DNA from: an uncultured Bacteroidales bacterium
Lineage (GTDB): Bacteria > Bacteroidota > Bacteroidia > Bacteroidales > UBA4417
DNA: 57,319 nucleotides
NCBI GenBank assembly: GCA_903946925.1
Contig: CAJAXK010000151.1
Span: 1-57,319, forward strand
Direction: 5' to 3'
Part shown: piece by piece, positions 9,009 through 16,893 of the stretch
How positions within the stretch are numbered: the first letter of the stretch is position 1
Layout of the letters: each line of letters begins with the position of its first letter
Made by a program: the position numbers and the translations under genes
Notes under the pieces: model-generated
What the model saw: the letters and a program-made list of their open reading frames with translations, nothing else
What the model was told of the DNA's origin: nothing
Databases searched by the model: none

Positions 9009-11447
9009 TTATTCTACTTCAATGTTCGTAACGCTTTTCTTAAACCCTTCGGAGTTTGCACTTATTTCGAGGGTTCCTTTTTTAAAACCAGAACTTACTA
9101 TTACCATTGCTTTGCCGTAAAACAGATTGATGCTTTCGGCCTGAAATGGTTCCATCGATTGCGGGTTTCCATTATCTACACCTGCAATTTTACCTGATCC
9201 TTTTACTGAAATTTGTATTTTATTGTCGGCCAAAGGGCATAAATTGCCGTCCTTATCAAAGGCTTCAATCGTTATGTACGACAAGTCCATGCCTCCGGAA
9301 GTTATACTCTTTCTATCGGGCGTCAGCCGTAATTCAACAGCGTCGCTGGCAGTTTTCATTATCGCTTCACCAATTACCACACCTTCCTTATAGGCAATAG
9401 CTTTTAATTCGCCAGGTTGATACACAACATCGTTCCACATAAGCCGGAAACGTTCAGTGGAGCTGGCAGAATTTGGGTTCTTGGACTTTTTTCCAAGTGA
9501 TTTTCCATTCAAGAAAAGCTCGGCACAATCGCCATTGGTGTACACGAAAACCGGTATTTGCTGGCCTTCTTTTCCACTCCAGTTCCAGTGTGGTAAAATG
9601 TGAACAGTAGTTTCATCAGGTTTCCAATAGCTTTTGTAAAGATAAAAGCGGTCTTTTGGTATTCCGCATAAATCTACAATCCCGAAATAGGAACTTCGCG
9701 AAGCTTCTTTATCTGTCATCCCCATTTTTTTAACAGCTTCGTTTGTATAAGGGGTTGGTTCACCAAGATAGTCGAAGCCTGTCCATACAAACTCGCCGGC
9801 CACAAATTCATCCTCTTGCTGCCACAAGAAATCATCATCGCCAATTTCGGCCCATTCCGGGGCATTCAAATCGTAAGAACTAACCTGGAGCGATTTTGTA
9901 AAATCGTCTTTTTTAGCAGGGAAAGGAAGTTCGTAAAATCCCCTTGTGCTTACAGTAGAAGCTGATTCGCTGATAATTACCGATTTATCCGCATCTAATT
10001 TTCTGGCTAATGTGTACCTTCGGCCATAGTTCCAGCTATGTACGTCGTACAAATCGAAATGCCGTAAGGATGCACTTTTCTGGTCGTCGCAAACCATGGT
10101 TACCGGCCGGGTGGCATCGTATTTTCGCACATAGTTTATCATAGTTTGTAGGCGGGCAAACCCATTATTCAAATTGTTTTGTACATCGCCCATTTCGTTG
10201 CCCACGCCCCAAATAAAAACCGAAGGATGGTTCCGGCCCATTAAAACAAAGTTTTTAATGTTCCGCGCCGAAAAATCTTCAAAATCGGTATCGTCGGTAA
10301 TACCTGCTTTGCCATCATATTTATCAAACGCTTCGTTAAAAACAAGTATGCCCATTCTGTCGCACAAATCAAGCAGCTCTGGGGCACACATATTGTGGCT
10401 TGTACGCACCGCGTTGCAACCCATCGACTTCATGATTTCGAGCTGGCGTTCCATTGCCCTCGGATAAAATGCGCTCCCCAAAGCACCATGATCGTGATGC
10501 AGGCAAACGCCTTTAAGTTGTAAGCGCTTGTCGTTGAGGTAAAAACCATTATTAGCCGTAAACCGTATGGTGCGGATTCCGAATGTGGTAGTTTTTGAAT
10601 CCGTTAGTTCGCTGTTTTTATAAATATTGGTCTTAACTTGATAAAGAGCAGGGCTTTCAACATCCCAGCGTTGGGGATTGGTTAAGGTCAAGGTAATTTC
10701 CACATCCTGGCTTTTGCCCGCTTTGATACTGCTGACAACCGATTTTTTTGAAATTTCAACCCCTTTCGGGTTAAGTATAACTTGTTCAACTACTACTTTG
10801 TCTTCATTTACTTGAGATTCGTTTTGCAGGGTGGTCATAATGCGAACTTCGGCATAATTTGGTTTAACCACAGGAGTGGTAATAAATGTCCCCCAAATAC
10901 TGGTATGAACTGGGTTTGTTACAATCATTTGAACCTTACGGTAAATGCCGGCTCCCGGATACCATCGGCTGTCGTGCATGCGGGTGTCGGCATGAACGGC
11001 GATTGAATTCTTGGCCCCGATTTGTAAAAGAGAGGTGATATTAAGGTAAAACGGGCTGTAGCCATAATCCCACTTCCCTGCCAATTTCCCATTTACATAC
11101 ACTTCAGGGAAAGCCATCACTCCATCAAAAAGCAAATATACTTGCTTGCCGGAATAACTTGCCGGGATTTCCAGATATTTCCGGTACCAGCCTTCGCCTT
11201 TCCAGGGGAGTTTTCCTGTGTTTCCATCACCATTTACTAAAACAGGGCCTTCGATGGCCCAATCGTGAGGGATTGTAACCTCTCTCCATTTGGTATCATC
11301 GAAATCCTTCTGAAATGCATCTTTGGTGGAACCTTTCATAAATTTCCAGCCGGTTTGAAGTGTAACAACATCCTGTGCCATGCCGAAATTGCAGATCGCA
11401 AAAACAAGGGCAATAAATGCAAATTTTAACTTATTCGCCTGATTCAT
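9009..11447 (-). CDS. Secreted glycoside hydrolase family 2 (beta-galactosidase-like)
   Basis: Hydrolyses terminal beta-linked sugars from oligosaccharides, probably in the periplasm. From the ATG at 11447 the protein is about 812 residues and begins with a cleavable signal peptide ending GMAQD. Domains in order: GH2 sugar-binding jelly roll (IPHDWAIEGP, GEGWYRKYLEIP), immunoglobulin-like domain, catalytic TIM barrel, then C-terminal beta domains (including a DUF4982-like region and a Big-type domain near the end). Catalytic acid/base Glu is in FIWGVGNEMGDV and the nucleophile Glu in VIISESAS. An upstream TTG at 11498 would extend it, but that codon overlaps the -7 box at 11496-11503, so 11447 is preferred. 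Beta-galactosidase, glucuronidase or mannosidase activity cannot be separated by eye. Confidence 0.9.
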   Translation of the reverse strand: MNQANKLKFAFIALVFAICNFGMAQDVVTLQTGWKFMKGSTKDAFQKDFDDTKWREVTIPHDWAIEGPVLVNGDGNTGKLPWKGEGWYRKYLEIPASYSGKQVYLLFDGVMAFPEVYVNGKLAGKWDYGYSPFYLNITSLLQIGAKNSIAVHADTRMHDSRWYPGAGIYRKVQMIVTNPVHTSIWGTFITTPVVKPNYAEVRIMTTLQNESQVNEDKVVVEQVILNPKGVEISKKSVVSSIKAGKSQDVEITLTLTNPQRWDVESPALYQVKTNIYKNSELTDSKTTTFGIRTIRFTANNGFYLNDKRLQLKGVCLHHDHGALGSAFYPRAMERQLEIMKSMGCNAVRTSHNMCAPELLDLCDRMGILVFNEAFDKYDGKAGITDDTDFEDFSARNIKNFVLMGRNHPSVFIWGVGNEMGDVQNNLNNGFARLQTMINYVRKYDATRPVTMVCDDQKSASLRHFDLYDVHSWNYGRRYTLARKLDADKSVIISESASTVSTRGFYELPFPAKKDDFTKSLQVSSYDLNAPEWAEIGDDDFLWQQEDEFVAGEFVWTGFDYLGEPTPYTNEAVKKMGMTDKEASRSSYFGIVDLCGIPKDRFYLYKSYWKPDETTVHILPHWNWSGKEGQQIPVFVYTNGDCAELFLNGKSLGKKSKNPNSASSTERFRLMWNDVVYQPGELKAIAYKEGVVIGEAIMKTASDAVELRLTPDRKSITSGGMDLSYITIEAFDKDGNLCPLADNKIQISVKGSGKIAGVDNGNPQSMEPFQAESINLFYGKAMVIVSSGFKKGTLEISANSEGFKKSVTNIEVE

Positions 11448-11495
11448 AATATTTTTGTTTAATTGTAAATCTATTATGTTCTTATTTGTTCTTGA

Positions 11496-11503
11496 CAAAA
11501 TTA
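11496..11503 (-). promoter_or_regulatory. Putative -7 box of the GH2 gene
   Basis: CAAAATTA on the plus strand is TAATTTTG on the minus strand, a TAnnTTTG match about 50 nt before the ATG at 11447. It rules out the alternative TTG start at 11498. Confidence 0.5.
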
Positions 11504-11710
11504 GTTGTTATTAGTTTTGTGAAAAAGTTTTTTCTCAATTGATACTGGTGCATCTTCGTAATTACAGACTATTTATTTGAGCGAGTAGGTTTTCTGATGC
11601 TTATACATATTCAATTCATTCACAATTCTTTCTGAATTTCACCATTCCCAACCGATTCTTCACCATTTAACAAACCAGTTCAACTTAAATAAACTGGGTA
11701 GAACTTAGTA

Positions 11711-11733
11711 CAATCGGGGACAATTCGGGGACA
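11711..11733. repeat. Direct repeat CGGGGACA next to tRNA-Lys terminator
   Basis: AATCGGGGACA and AATTCGGGGACA occur in tandem just beyond the terminator of the tRNA gene. It might be the scar of an integrated element, as tRNA 3' flanks often are, but no integrase is present. Confidence 0.3.
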
Positions 11734-11737
11734 AAAA

Positions 11738-11777
11738 GAAAAAACCACCCATACATCATAATGATTTACAGGTGGTT
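11738..11777 (-). terminator. Rho-independent terminator of tRNA-Lys
   Basis: On the minus strand ACCACC and GGTGGT pair, with a further inner ATCAT/ATGAT pairing, and the stem runs straight into TTTTTTC. It lies 15 nt past the tRNA 3' end. Confidence 0.75.
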
Positions 11778-11792
11778 ATAATGTTAAAGTGG

Positions 11793-11865
11793 TCTCCCCG
11801 ACAGGATTCGAACCTGTGACCCATTGATTAAGAGTCAATTGCTCTACCAGCTGAGCTACGGAGAG
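11793..11865 (-). tRNA. tRNA-Lys (anticodon CTT)
   Basis: The minus strand gives a 73-nt cloverleaf. Acceptor arms CTCTCCG and CGGGGAG pair (one G-T), followed by discriminator A. The D-loop is GCTCAGCTGGTAGAGC, the anticodon stem ATTGA/TCAAT encloses loop CTCTTAA, giving anticodon CTT, and the T-loop GGTTCGAATCC is canonical. CCA is not encoded. It reads lysine codon AAG. A terminator follows directly. Confidence 0.95.
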
Positions 11866-11978
11866 TTTTGAGGGTGCAAAAGTAACATTTTTTCGTTTTT
11901 GTTGATAAAAAATAATTCTTTTATCCTAATCCTCCATAGAGTGAACCTTAAGAGTGGACAATTTGTTAATTTTGGGAA

Positions 11979-13085
11979 ATGGATTCATCAGCCAATAAAC
12001 CATATAAATCAGCACTTAAAGTGAACGAAGGTATTGAGCAACCGCCTACTTTAAATGTAAATGCTGCTCAACACTTTAGTAAACCTGGCCGCAAAATGCT
12101 TCAGCCTCAGCAATATGTTGACGGAATAATTAGCGGCAACCGCACAGTTCTGAGCCAGGCCATCACTTTAATCGAAAGTTCACTCCCTTTACACCAGGAA
12201 ATCGCACAGGCTATTATTAGCCTGTGTTTGCTTCATTCCGGGAATTCGGTAAGGATTGGAATAACAGGGGTTCCCGGTGTTGGGAAGAGTACGTTTATCG
12301 AGGCTTTTGGTAAACATCTTACAATGCAAGGACGCAAAATTGCTGTTTTAGCCATTGACCCAAGCAGTTCCCGATCGAGAGGAAGCATTTTAGGCGACAA
12401 AACCCGGATGGAGGAACTTTCGGTTGATAAAAACGCATTCATAAGGCCTTCGCCATCAGCAGGCTCCTTGGGAGGTGTGGCCCGAAAAACACGCGAAACC
12501 ATTATCCTTTGCGAAGCCGCAGGGTTTGATACTATTTTGGTCGAAACCGTAGGTGTTGGCCAAAGCGAAATTGCAGTCCATTCTATGGTTGATTTTTTCC
12601 TCCTGCTAATGCTTGGCGGTGCCGGCGATGAACTTCAAGGTATAAAGCGAGGAATAATGGAAATGGCTGATGCCGTGGTTATCAACAAAGCTGATGGCGA
12701 CAATTTGAACCGTGTTAATATTGCTATGGCCGAACTCCGCAGTGCATTGCATTATTTCCCACCAACCAACTCAGGCTGGCATCCGGTTTGCGAAGCTTGC
12801 TCATCGGTTACCAAGTTTGGCATTGAGCGTGTTGACGAATTGATTAATCAATACATCACATTTACTAAAAGCAACGGGTATTTTGCCAAACGCAGGCTTG
12901 AACAGTCTAAACACATAATGATGAGTGTAGTCGATCAGGCACTGCACGATCATTTTTATAATCAATCTGATATTAAAAAACTGATTACTAAAGTGGAAGC
13001 TGACTTAAAACAGGAAAAAATTAGTGCTTACGTTGCCGCACAGGTTCTAATTGAAAAATATTTTGAGAATGTGATAATGCGGTAA
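11979..13085 (+). CDS. meaB: MeaB/ArgK-type G3E GTPase, mutase chaperone
   Basis: A P-loop GTPase that protects and reloads B12-dependent acyl-CoA mutases by gating adenosylcobalamin delivery. The protein has 368 residues, close to family size, with Walker A GVPGVGKST (about residues 97-105), AIDPSSSRSRGSILGDKTRM, the switch ETVGVGQSE, NKADGDN for guanine recognition, and the C-terminal dimerisation helix. The stretch before residue 40 is an extension without motifs; Met40 (12096) is an alternative start. A TAATTTTG at 11967-11974 is too close to the ATG at 11979 to be its promoter. The partner mutase may be a MutAB encoded elsewhere, because the IcmF 4 kb away already carries its own MeaB-like domain. 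The stop codon lies inside a tandem array. Confidence 0.9.
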   Translation: MDSSANKPYKSALKVNEGIEQPPTLNVNAAQHFSKPGRKMLQPQQYVDGIISGNRTVLSQAITLIESSLPLHQEIAQAIISLCLLHSGNSVRIGITGVPGVGKSTFIEAFGKHLTMQGRKIAVLAIDPSSSRSRGSILGDKTRMEELSVDKNAFIRPSPSAGSLGGVARKTRETIILCEAAGFDTILVETVGVGQSEIAVHSMVDFFLLLMLGGAGDELQGIKRGIMEMADAVVINKADGDNLNRVNIAMAELRSALHYFPPTNSGWHPVCEACSSVTKFGIERVDELINQYITFTKSNGYFAKRRLEQSKHIMMSVVDQALHDHFYNQSDIKKLITKVEADLKQEKISAYVAAQVLIEKYFENVIMR

Positions 13086-13320
13086 TGTGTTAATGTGTTA
13101 ATGCGATAATGTGTTAATGCGATAATGTGATAATGCGGTAATGTGTTAATGCGATAATGTGTTGATGTGATAATTCAATAATGTAGTAATGCGATAATGT
13201 GGTATTGCCGCAATGTGTTAGTATAATTCGTTATATTGTTTCCATACAGCCTGTTAGATAATTAGTATCTTGCTAATTATCACATTAGCAAATTAACCAA
13301 TTAACACAATAACCAATTTG
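13067..13320. repeat. TTAATGTG/GATAATGC array over the meaB stop, with inverted partner
   Basis: Tandem 9-bp-like units (ATAATGCGGTAATGTGTTAATG and so on) start within the last codons of meaB and run to about 13215. After a 50-60 nt spacer, 13272-13320 carries the same units in inverted orientation (CACATTAGC, AATTAACC, AATTAACAC). No ORF lies between the arms. Confidence 0.7.
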
Positions 13321-13358
13321 CTTATTAATAAGTTAGCGAAATTTATAGTGGGAATTCT

Positions 13359-14462
13359 CTAAAGCGGTTTCTCTCCGGTTAATTCGCCAACAATTTTCCG
13401 TTTTTTTCTTCCTTTATCTGGCCAAATAAGTGATGCGGCTATGCTTGTTCCCAAAATACCTACAATAACAAGCAATGAGTGGATTGTTGTGAAACCCCAT
13501 TCAGATAATTGTACGTGCAGGAGCATTTTAAACCCAATAAACGAAAGCAGGAAAGCAAGCCCATGTTTCAGGAACCTGAACATGCCAATTACATGTGCCA
13601 CAACGAAAAACAGCGAACGTAAACCCATGATGGCGAATATATTGGAGAAAAATACAATGTAAGGGTCCTGTGTTATTGAAAAGATAGCGGGAACTGAATC
13701 AACAGCAAAAATCACATCGGTAAACTCAATCACAAGTAATACCAGGAACAGGGGCGTGAAATACAAGCGGTTGTTATCGTGCTTGTTGCGAAACCAAAAA
13801 TGCTGACGGAAATAGGTTGGATGCACCGGGAAAAATTTGGAAAAGAATTTTACAACTGGATGGTGTGCCGGATCAACTTTATCCTCCTTGTTCCTTTCGA
13901 GAAACATTTTAATTCCAGTAAAAACCAAAAATGCTCCAAAAATGTACAAAATCCAATCGAAGCGTTGTATTAAAGCAGCACTCAGGAAAATAAAAACAAA
14001 GCGCATTATAACTGCCCCGATAATGCCCCACATCAGTACCCGTTTATAATACATTTTTTGCACCCCAAACGACATGAATACAAGAATCATCACAAAAACA
14101 TTATCTACCGAAAGCATATACTCTATAAGGTAACCTGTAATATACTCAAGCGATAAGTTTTTCCTGTATATTTGAATGGCTTCCGCCGTATCGGTTATAC
14201 CTTTTATATTGTATGTATGCTTGTACATATCAATGCGGGTTTGAACATCTTCAATCGTTTCTACGCCATGTAGGCGGTCTCCGAAAAAGAATAGCAGGAA
14301 ATAAAAACCAATGGCAAAACCAACCCATATTAAAGTCCATATTAAAGCTTCGCGAAACTTTACCTCGTGGCTTTTTTTGTCAAAAATGCCCAAATCGAGT
14401 GCAAGTATAGCTGCAATAAAAACCAGGAAACCGCTAAAGATGAGATGCTCTGATGTAATCAT
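13359..14462 (-). CDS. TerC-family integral membrane protein
   Basis: A 367-residue polytopic inner-membrane protein of the TerC/Alx family, linked in other bacteria to manganese efflux, pH response or tellurium resistance. About nine hydrophobic segments can be counted. The two acidic family signatures are present: YMLSVDNVFVMILVF around residue 113-127 and EFTDVIFAVDSVPAIFSI around 246-263, which hold the conserved Asp residues of the transport site. The C-terminus is a short basic tail (KGRKKRK). It is convergent with meaB and divergent from glnA. A -7 box lies 38 nt before the ATG. Substrate is unknown from sequence; manganese is the best guess from the family. Confidence 0.9.
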   Translation of the reverse strand: MITSEHLIFSGFLVFIAAILALDLGIFDKKSHEVKFREALIWTLIWVGFAIGFYFLLFFFGDRLHGVETIEDVQTRIDMYKHTYNIKGITDTAEAIQIYRKNLSLEYITGYLIEYMLSVDNVFVMILVFMSFGVQKMYYKRVLMWGIIGAVIMRFVFIFLSAALIQRFDWILYIFGAFLVFTGIKMFLERNKEDKVDPAHHPVVKFFSKFFPVHPTYFRQHFWFRNKHDNNRLYFTPLFLVLLVIEFTDVIFAVDSVPAIFSITQDPYIVFFSNIFAIMGLRSLFFVVAHVIGMFRFLKHGLAFLLSFIGFKMLLHVQLSEWGFTTIHSLLVIVGILGTSIAASLIWPDKGRKKRKIVGELTGEKPL

Positions 14463-14499
14463 AAAATCGAGTTGAATGAATCTGTTTTCCGAAAAGGTT

Positions 14500-14507
14500 C
14501 AAAAATA
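14500..14507 (-). promoter_or_regulatory. Putative -7 box of the terC-like gene
   Basis: CAAAAATA on the plus strand is TATTTTTG on the minus strand, a TAnnTTTG match at a normal distance from the start at 14462. Confidence 0.5.
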
Positions 14508-14561
14508 CGCAATTCAAATGAAATGGGATTAAATATTTTGTTTCTAAAACTTTAAAGTTGC

Positions 14562-14569
14562 TACTTTTG
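14562..14569 (+). promoter_or_regulatory. Putative glnA promoter (-33/-7)
   Basis: TACTTTTG at 14562-14569 matches the -7 consensus, and TTTG at 14537-14540 gives a -33 element with a 21-nt spacer. This is the best-formed Bacteroidetes-type promoter in the window; the ATG follows at 14593. Confidence 0.65.
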
Positions 14570-14592
14570 CCGCAATTTTCACAACCGAAACC

Positions 14593-16110
14593 ATGAAAAA
14601 TCCGTTCGCAAACAGCCTTACCGAGATGAACCCAAGCTCATTGGTACAATACCTTAACAAGCCGAGCGATGAGTTCACAAAAGCTGATCTGATCAGGTAT
14701 ATCGACGACCACAATATTTCGATGATCAATTTCAGATATACCGGCGGTGATGGCCGTTTGAAAACCCTGAACTTTGTAATCAACAGCCGCGAACATCTCG
14801 ACAATATACTTTCAACAGGCGAACGTGTTGATGGGTCGAGCCTTTTCCCGTTTATTGGTGCAAGTTCCAGCGATTTGTATGTGTTGCCCCGTTACAAAAC
14901 GGCTTTTGTAAACCCGTTTTCTGCAATTCCAACCCTCGATATACTTTGTTCCTACTACGATAAAGATGGCAACCCACTCGAGAGTTCGCCGGAATATATC
15001 CTACGCAAAGCTCACAAAGCATTAAAAGAGCAAACCGGGCTTTCATTCGAGGTGATGGGTGAGTTGGAATATTATGTCATCAGTGAAGAAAACAAGCTTT
15101 TTCAGGCTGCCGACCAAAAAGGGTATCATGAATCTTTTCCGTTTGCAAAATGGGAGGCATTGCGGGCAGAAGCCATGTTTGCCATTGCACAAACCGGAGG
15201 GAAAATCAAATATGGGCATTCGGAGGTAGGGAATTTTAAGTTTGACGGAAAAGAATACGAGCAGAACGAAATCGAGTTCCTACCCGTCACCCTCGAAGAT
15301 GCCGCCGACCAATTGGTAATTGCTAAATGGATACTTCGCACACTTGCGTATAAATACGGTGTTTCAATAACTTTTGCACCAAAAATTACTGTAGGGAAAG
15401 CCGGCAGTGGTATGCATATCCATACGCGGTTAATGAAAAACGGCGAGAATGCCATGGTCGAAAATGGCAAACTTAGCGATACTGCACGAAAAGCAATTGC
15501 AGGATATTTAGACCTTGCCCCATCGCTAACTGCTTTTGGGAATACAAATCCCACATCCTATTTCAGGCTTGTACCCCATCAGGAAGCTCCTACCAATATA
15601 TGCTGGGGCGATCGAAACCGTTCGGTGCTGGTTCGTGTTCCATTAGGTTGGTCGGGCACCAATAATATGATTTTTCATGCAAATCCACAGGAACCTATTG
15701 AACCGAAAGATTTTACTAATAAACAAACGGTCGAGTTCCGTTGCCCTGATGGATCTGCTGATGTTTACCTGTTGCTTGCCGGGCTTACCGTTGCAGCCCG
15801 CCATGGTATTGAAATGGAGAACGCTCTTGAATATGCAAAAAACACCTACGTTGACGTAAATATCTTCGACGACGAGCATAAAGAGAAAAGTGCACAGCTC
15901 GGCCAATTGCCAATTTCTTGCTTCGATTCGGCCGACAGGCTTCTTGAGCAAAGCGCAATTTACAGAAAATACAATGTTTTCCCTCAATCGGTAATTGATG
16001 GCTTTGCTGCCAAACTAAAAAAGTACAACGATAAAAACCTCCGTGAAGAACTCGAAAATAATAAGGAAAAATTGATAGAGGTTGTGGAACAATATTTCCA
16101 TTGTGGATAA
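14593..16110 (+). CDS. glnA: Glutamine synthetase
   Basis: ATP-dependent synthesis of glutamine from glutamate and ammonia, the main ammonia-assimilating step. The 505-residue protein has the N-terminal beta-grasp domain (residues ~25-110, including FRYTGGDGRLKTLNFVI and DGSSLFPF) and the catalytic domain with GELEYYVI, EVGNFKFDGKEYEQNEIEF, GSGMHIHTRL and NRSVLVRVP. It resembles the long GS form seen in Bacteroidetes rather than the 470-residue adenylylated enterobacterial form. I do not see a clear adenylylation tyrosine motif. It stands alone behind its own promoter and is divergent from the TerC-like gene. Confidence 0.93.
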   Translation: MKNPFANSLTEMNPSSLVQYLNKPSDEFTKADLIRYIDDHNISMINFRYTGGDGRLKTLNFVINSREHLDNILSTGERVDGSSLFPFIGASSSDLYVLPRYKTAFVNPFSAIPTLDILCSYYDKDGNPLESSPEYILRKAHKALKEQTGLSFEVMGELEYYVISEENKLFQAADQKGYHESFPFAKWEALRAEAMFAIAQTGGKIKYGHSEVGNFKFDGKEYEQNEIEFLPVTLEDAADQLVIAKWILRTLAYKYGVSITFAPKITVGKAGSGMHIHTRLMKNGENAMVENGKLSDTARKAIAGYLDLAPSLTAFGNTNPTSYFRLVPHQEAPTNICWGDRNRSVLVRVPLGWSGTNNMIFHANPQEPIEPKDFTNKQTVEFRCPDGSADVYLLLAGLTVAARHGIEMENALEYAKNTYVDVNIFDDEHKEKSAQLGQLPISCFDSADRLLEQSAIYRKYNVFPQSVIDGFAAKLKKYNDKNLREELENNKEKLIEVVEQYFHCG

Positions 16111-16253
16111 TTATTTCCTTAGTCATTAATTTGCTCAACTTGCTTGATGCATAGCTTATAATCCCTAACCTGGATAAGCCAGAACCAAAAGGCTAAATAT
16201 TATTTTAAGGGGAGTTATATAATTTAACTCATTGTTAATCATATAAATATAAC

Positions 16254-16261
16254 TATATTTG
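16254..16261 (+). promoter_or_regulatory. -7-like box upstream of the transposase remnant
   Basis: TATATTTG matches TAnnTTTG just before the transposase fragment and may be the relic promoter of the insertion sequence. Confidence 0.35.
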
Positions 16262-16277
16262 AGGTTAAATTATTTGA

Positions 16278-16475
16278 GCAATAAAACAACAGATATACAA
16301 ATCGAACTGTAAAAAGGGATTGTTTGACGAGAAGGAATCCATCCAAAAATTGACCAACATAGGAAATCCTTTGGATAAGATAATAGATGTGGTTGATATT
16401 GAGATGTTTAGGTTTATTTTGGAGTCGAAGTTGCTGAACATGAACAAAAAGAACAATGCTGGGGCTAAGCCCTAA
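16278..16475 (+). pseudogene. IS5-type transposase N-terminal remnant
   Basis: In this frame the DNA encodes KKGLFDEKESIQKLTNIGNP, then a stretch with DVVDIEMFRFIL and NKKNNAGAKP before a stop. This is how the N-terminal region of IS5/IS1182-type transposases reads (LFD...L..LGDPL...D...FR..L.......GRPPYD). The DDE catalytic domain is missing entirely: a stop follows right where PYD would come, and downstream sequence is unrelated. It is a dead fragment between glnA and icmF. Confidence 0.6.
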
Positions 16476-16490
16476 GCCCGTCAGAAAATA

Positions 16491-16745
16491 TTGATAAACA
16501 AATTCAGGAATACCAACACAACCACAGCCCAAGCAGCCAAAACTCTTGAAGAATTGAGGGTTTCACGCCGCTTGATGTTCAACAAATTCCTTATGCGTAA
16601 TATTATTGTTGAGGTAAACGGCAAATACTACCTCAATGAGCAGAACCTGATTGATTTTAGAGCCAAAAAATCGAAAATTTTAATCCCTTTTATTATACTT
16701 ATACTGATTCTCAACATATTTTTGAGCATGTATTTTTCAAAATAG
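16491..16745 (+). CDS. Small membrane-anchored protein, unknown
   Basis: An 84-residue ORF beginning with TTG, in the same frame as and 15 nt after the stop of the transposase remnant. Residues 15-35 (AAKTLEELRVSRRLMFNKFL) look like a short helix-turn-helix or recognition segment. A strand pair (IIVEVNGKYYLNEQNL) follows, then a basic KKSK and a strongly hydrophobic C-terminal helix of about 18 residues, as in tail-anchored proteins. No ATG start precedes this; the N-terminus may have been lost when the insertion sequence arrived. I do not recognise the family. Composition is consistent with real coding sequence, but expression is unproven. Confidence 0.5.
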   Translation: MINKFRNTNTTTAQAAKTLEELRVSRRLMFNKFLMRNIIVEVNGKYYLNEQNLIDFRAKKSKILIPFIILILILNIFLSMYFSK

Positions 16746-16861
16746 GCTTACGCAATAGCAGTCAAAAATTGCAAAATTTTGTCAAATTTTTCCGGAACTA
16801 AATCCTCCAAATTTCCCCTTTAATATTTATTACTTTTCCTCGCAAAACATCTAAAAAATTC

Positions 16862-16869
16862 TATATTTG
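16862..16869 (+). promoter_or_regulatory. Putative -7 box of icmF
   Basis: TATATTTG matches TAnnTTTG. A TTG at 16867 that would extend icmF lies inside this box, so the ATG at 16894 is the likely start, with a leader of about 18 nt. Confidence 0.55.
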
Positions 16870-16893
16870 TGGCTGTCATATCTTTCTAAAATC

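Noticed and set aside
8881-9120. Plus-strand ORF of 79 codons
   Set aside because: It starts inside MITE copy B and continues antisense to the GH2 gene.
11967-11974. Promoter box TAATTTTG for meaB
   Set aside because: It lies 5 nt before the ATG, so the transcript would start inside the gene unless Met40 is the true start. Treated as coincidence.
13067-13215. CRISPR-like array
   Set aside because: Repeat units are 9 bp, degenerate and contiguous with no unique spacers; no cas genes are present.
16867-16893. N-terminal extension of icmF from a TTG
   Set aside because: The TTG is part of the TATATTTG box; the ATG at 16894 gives the normal B12-domain start.
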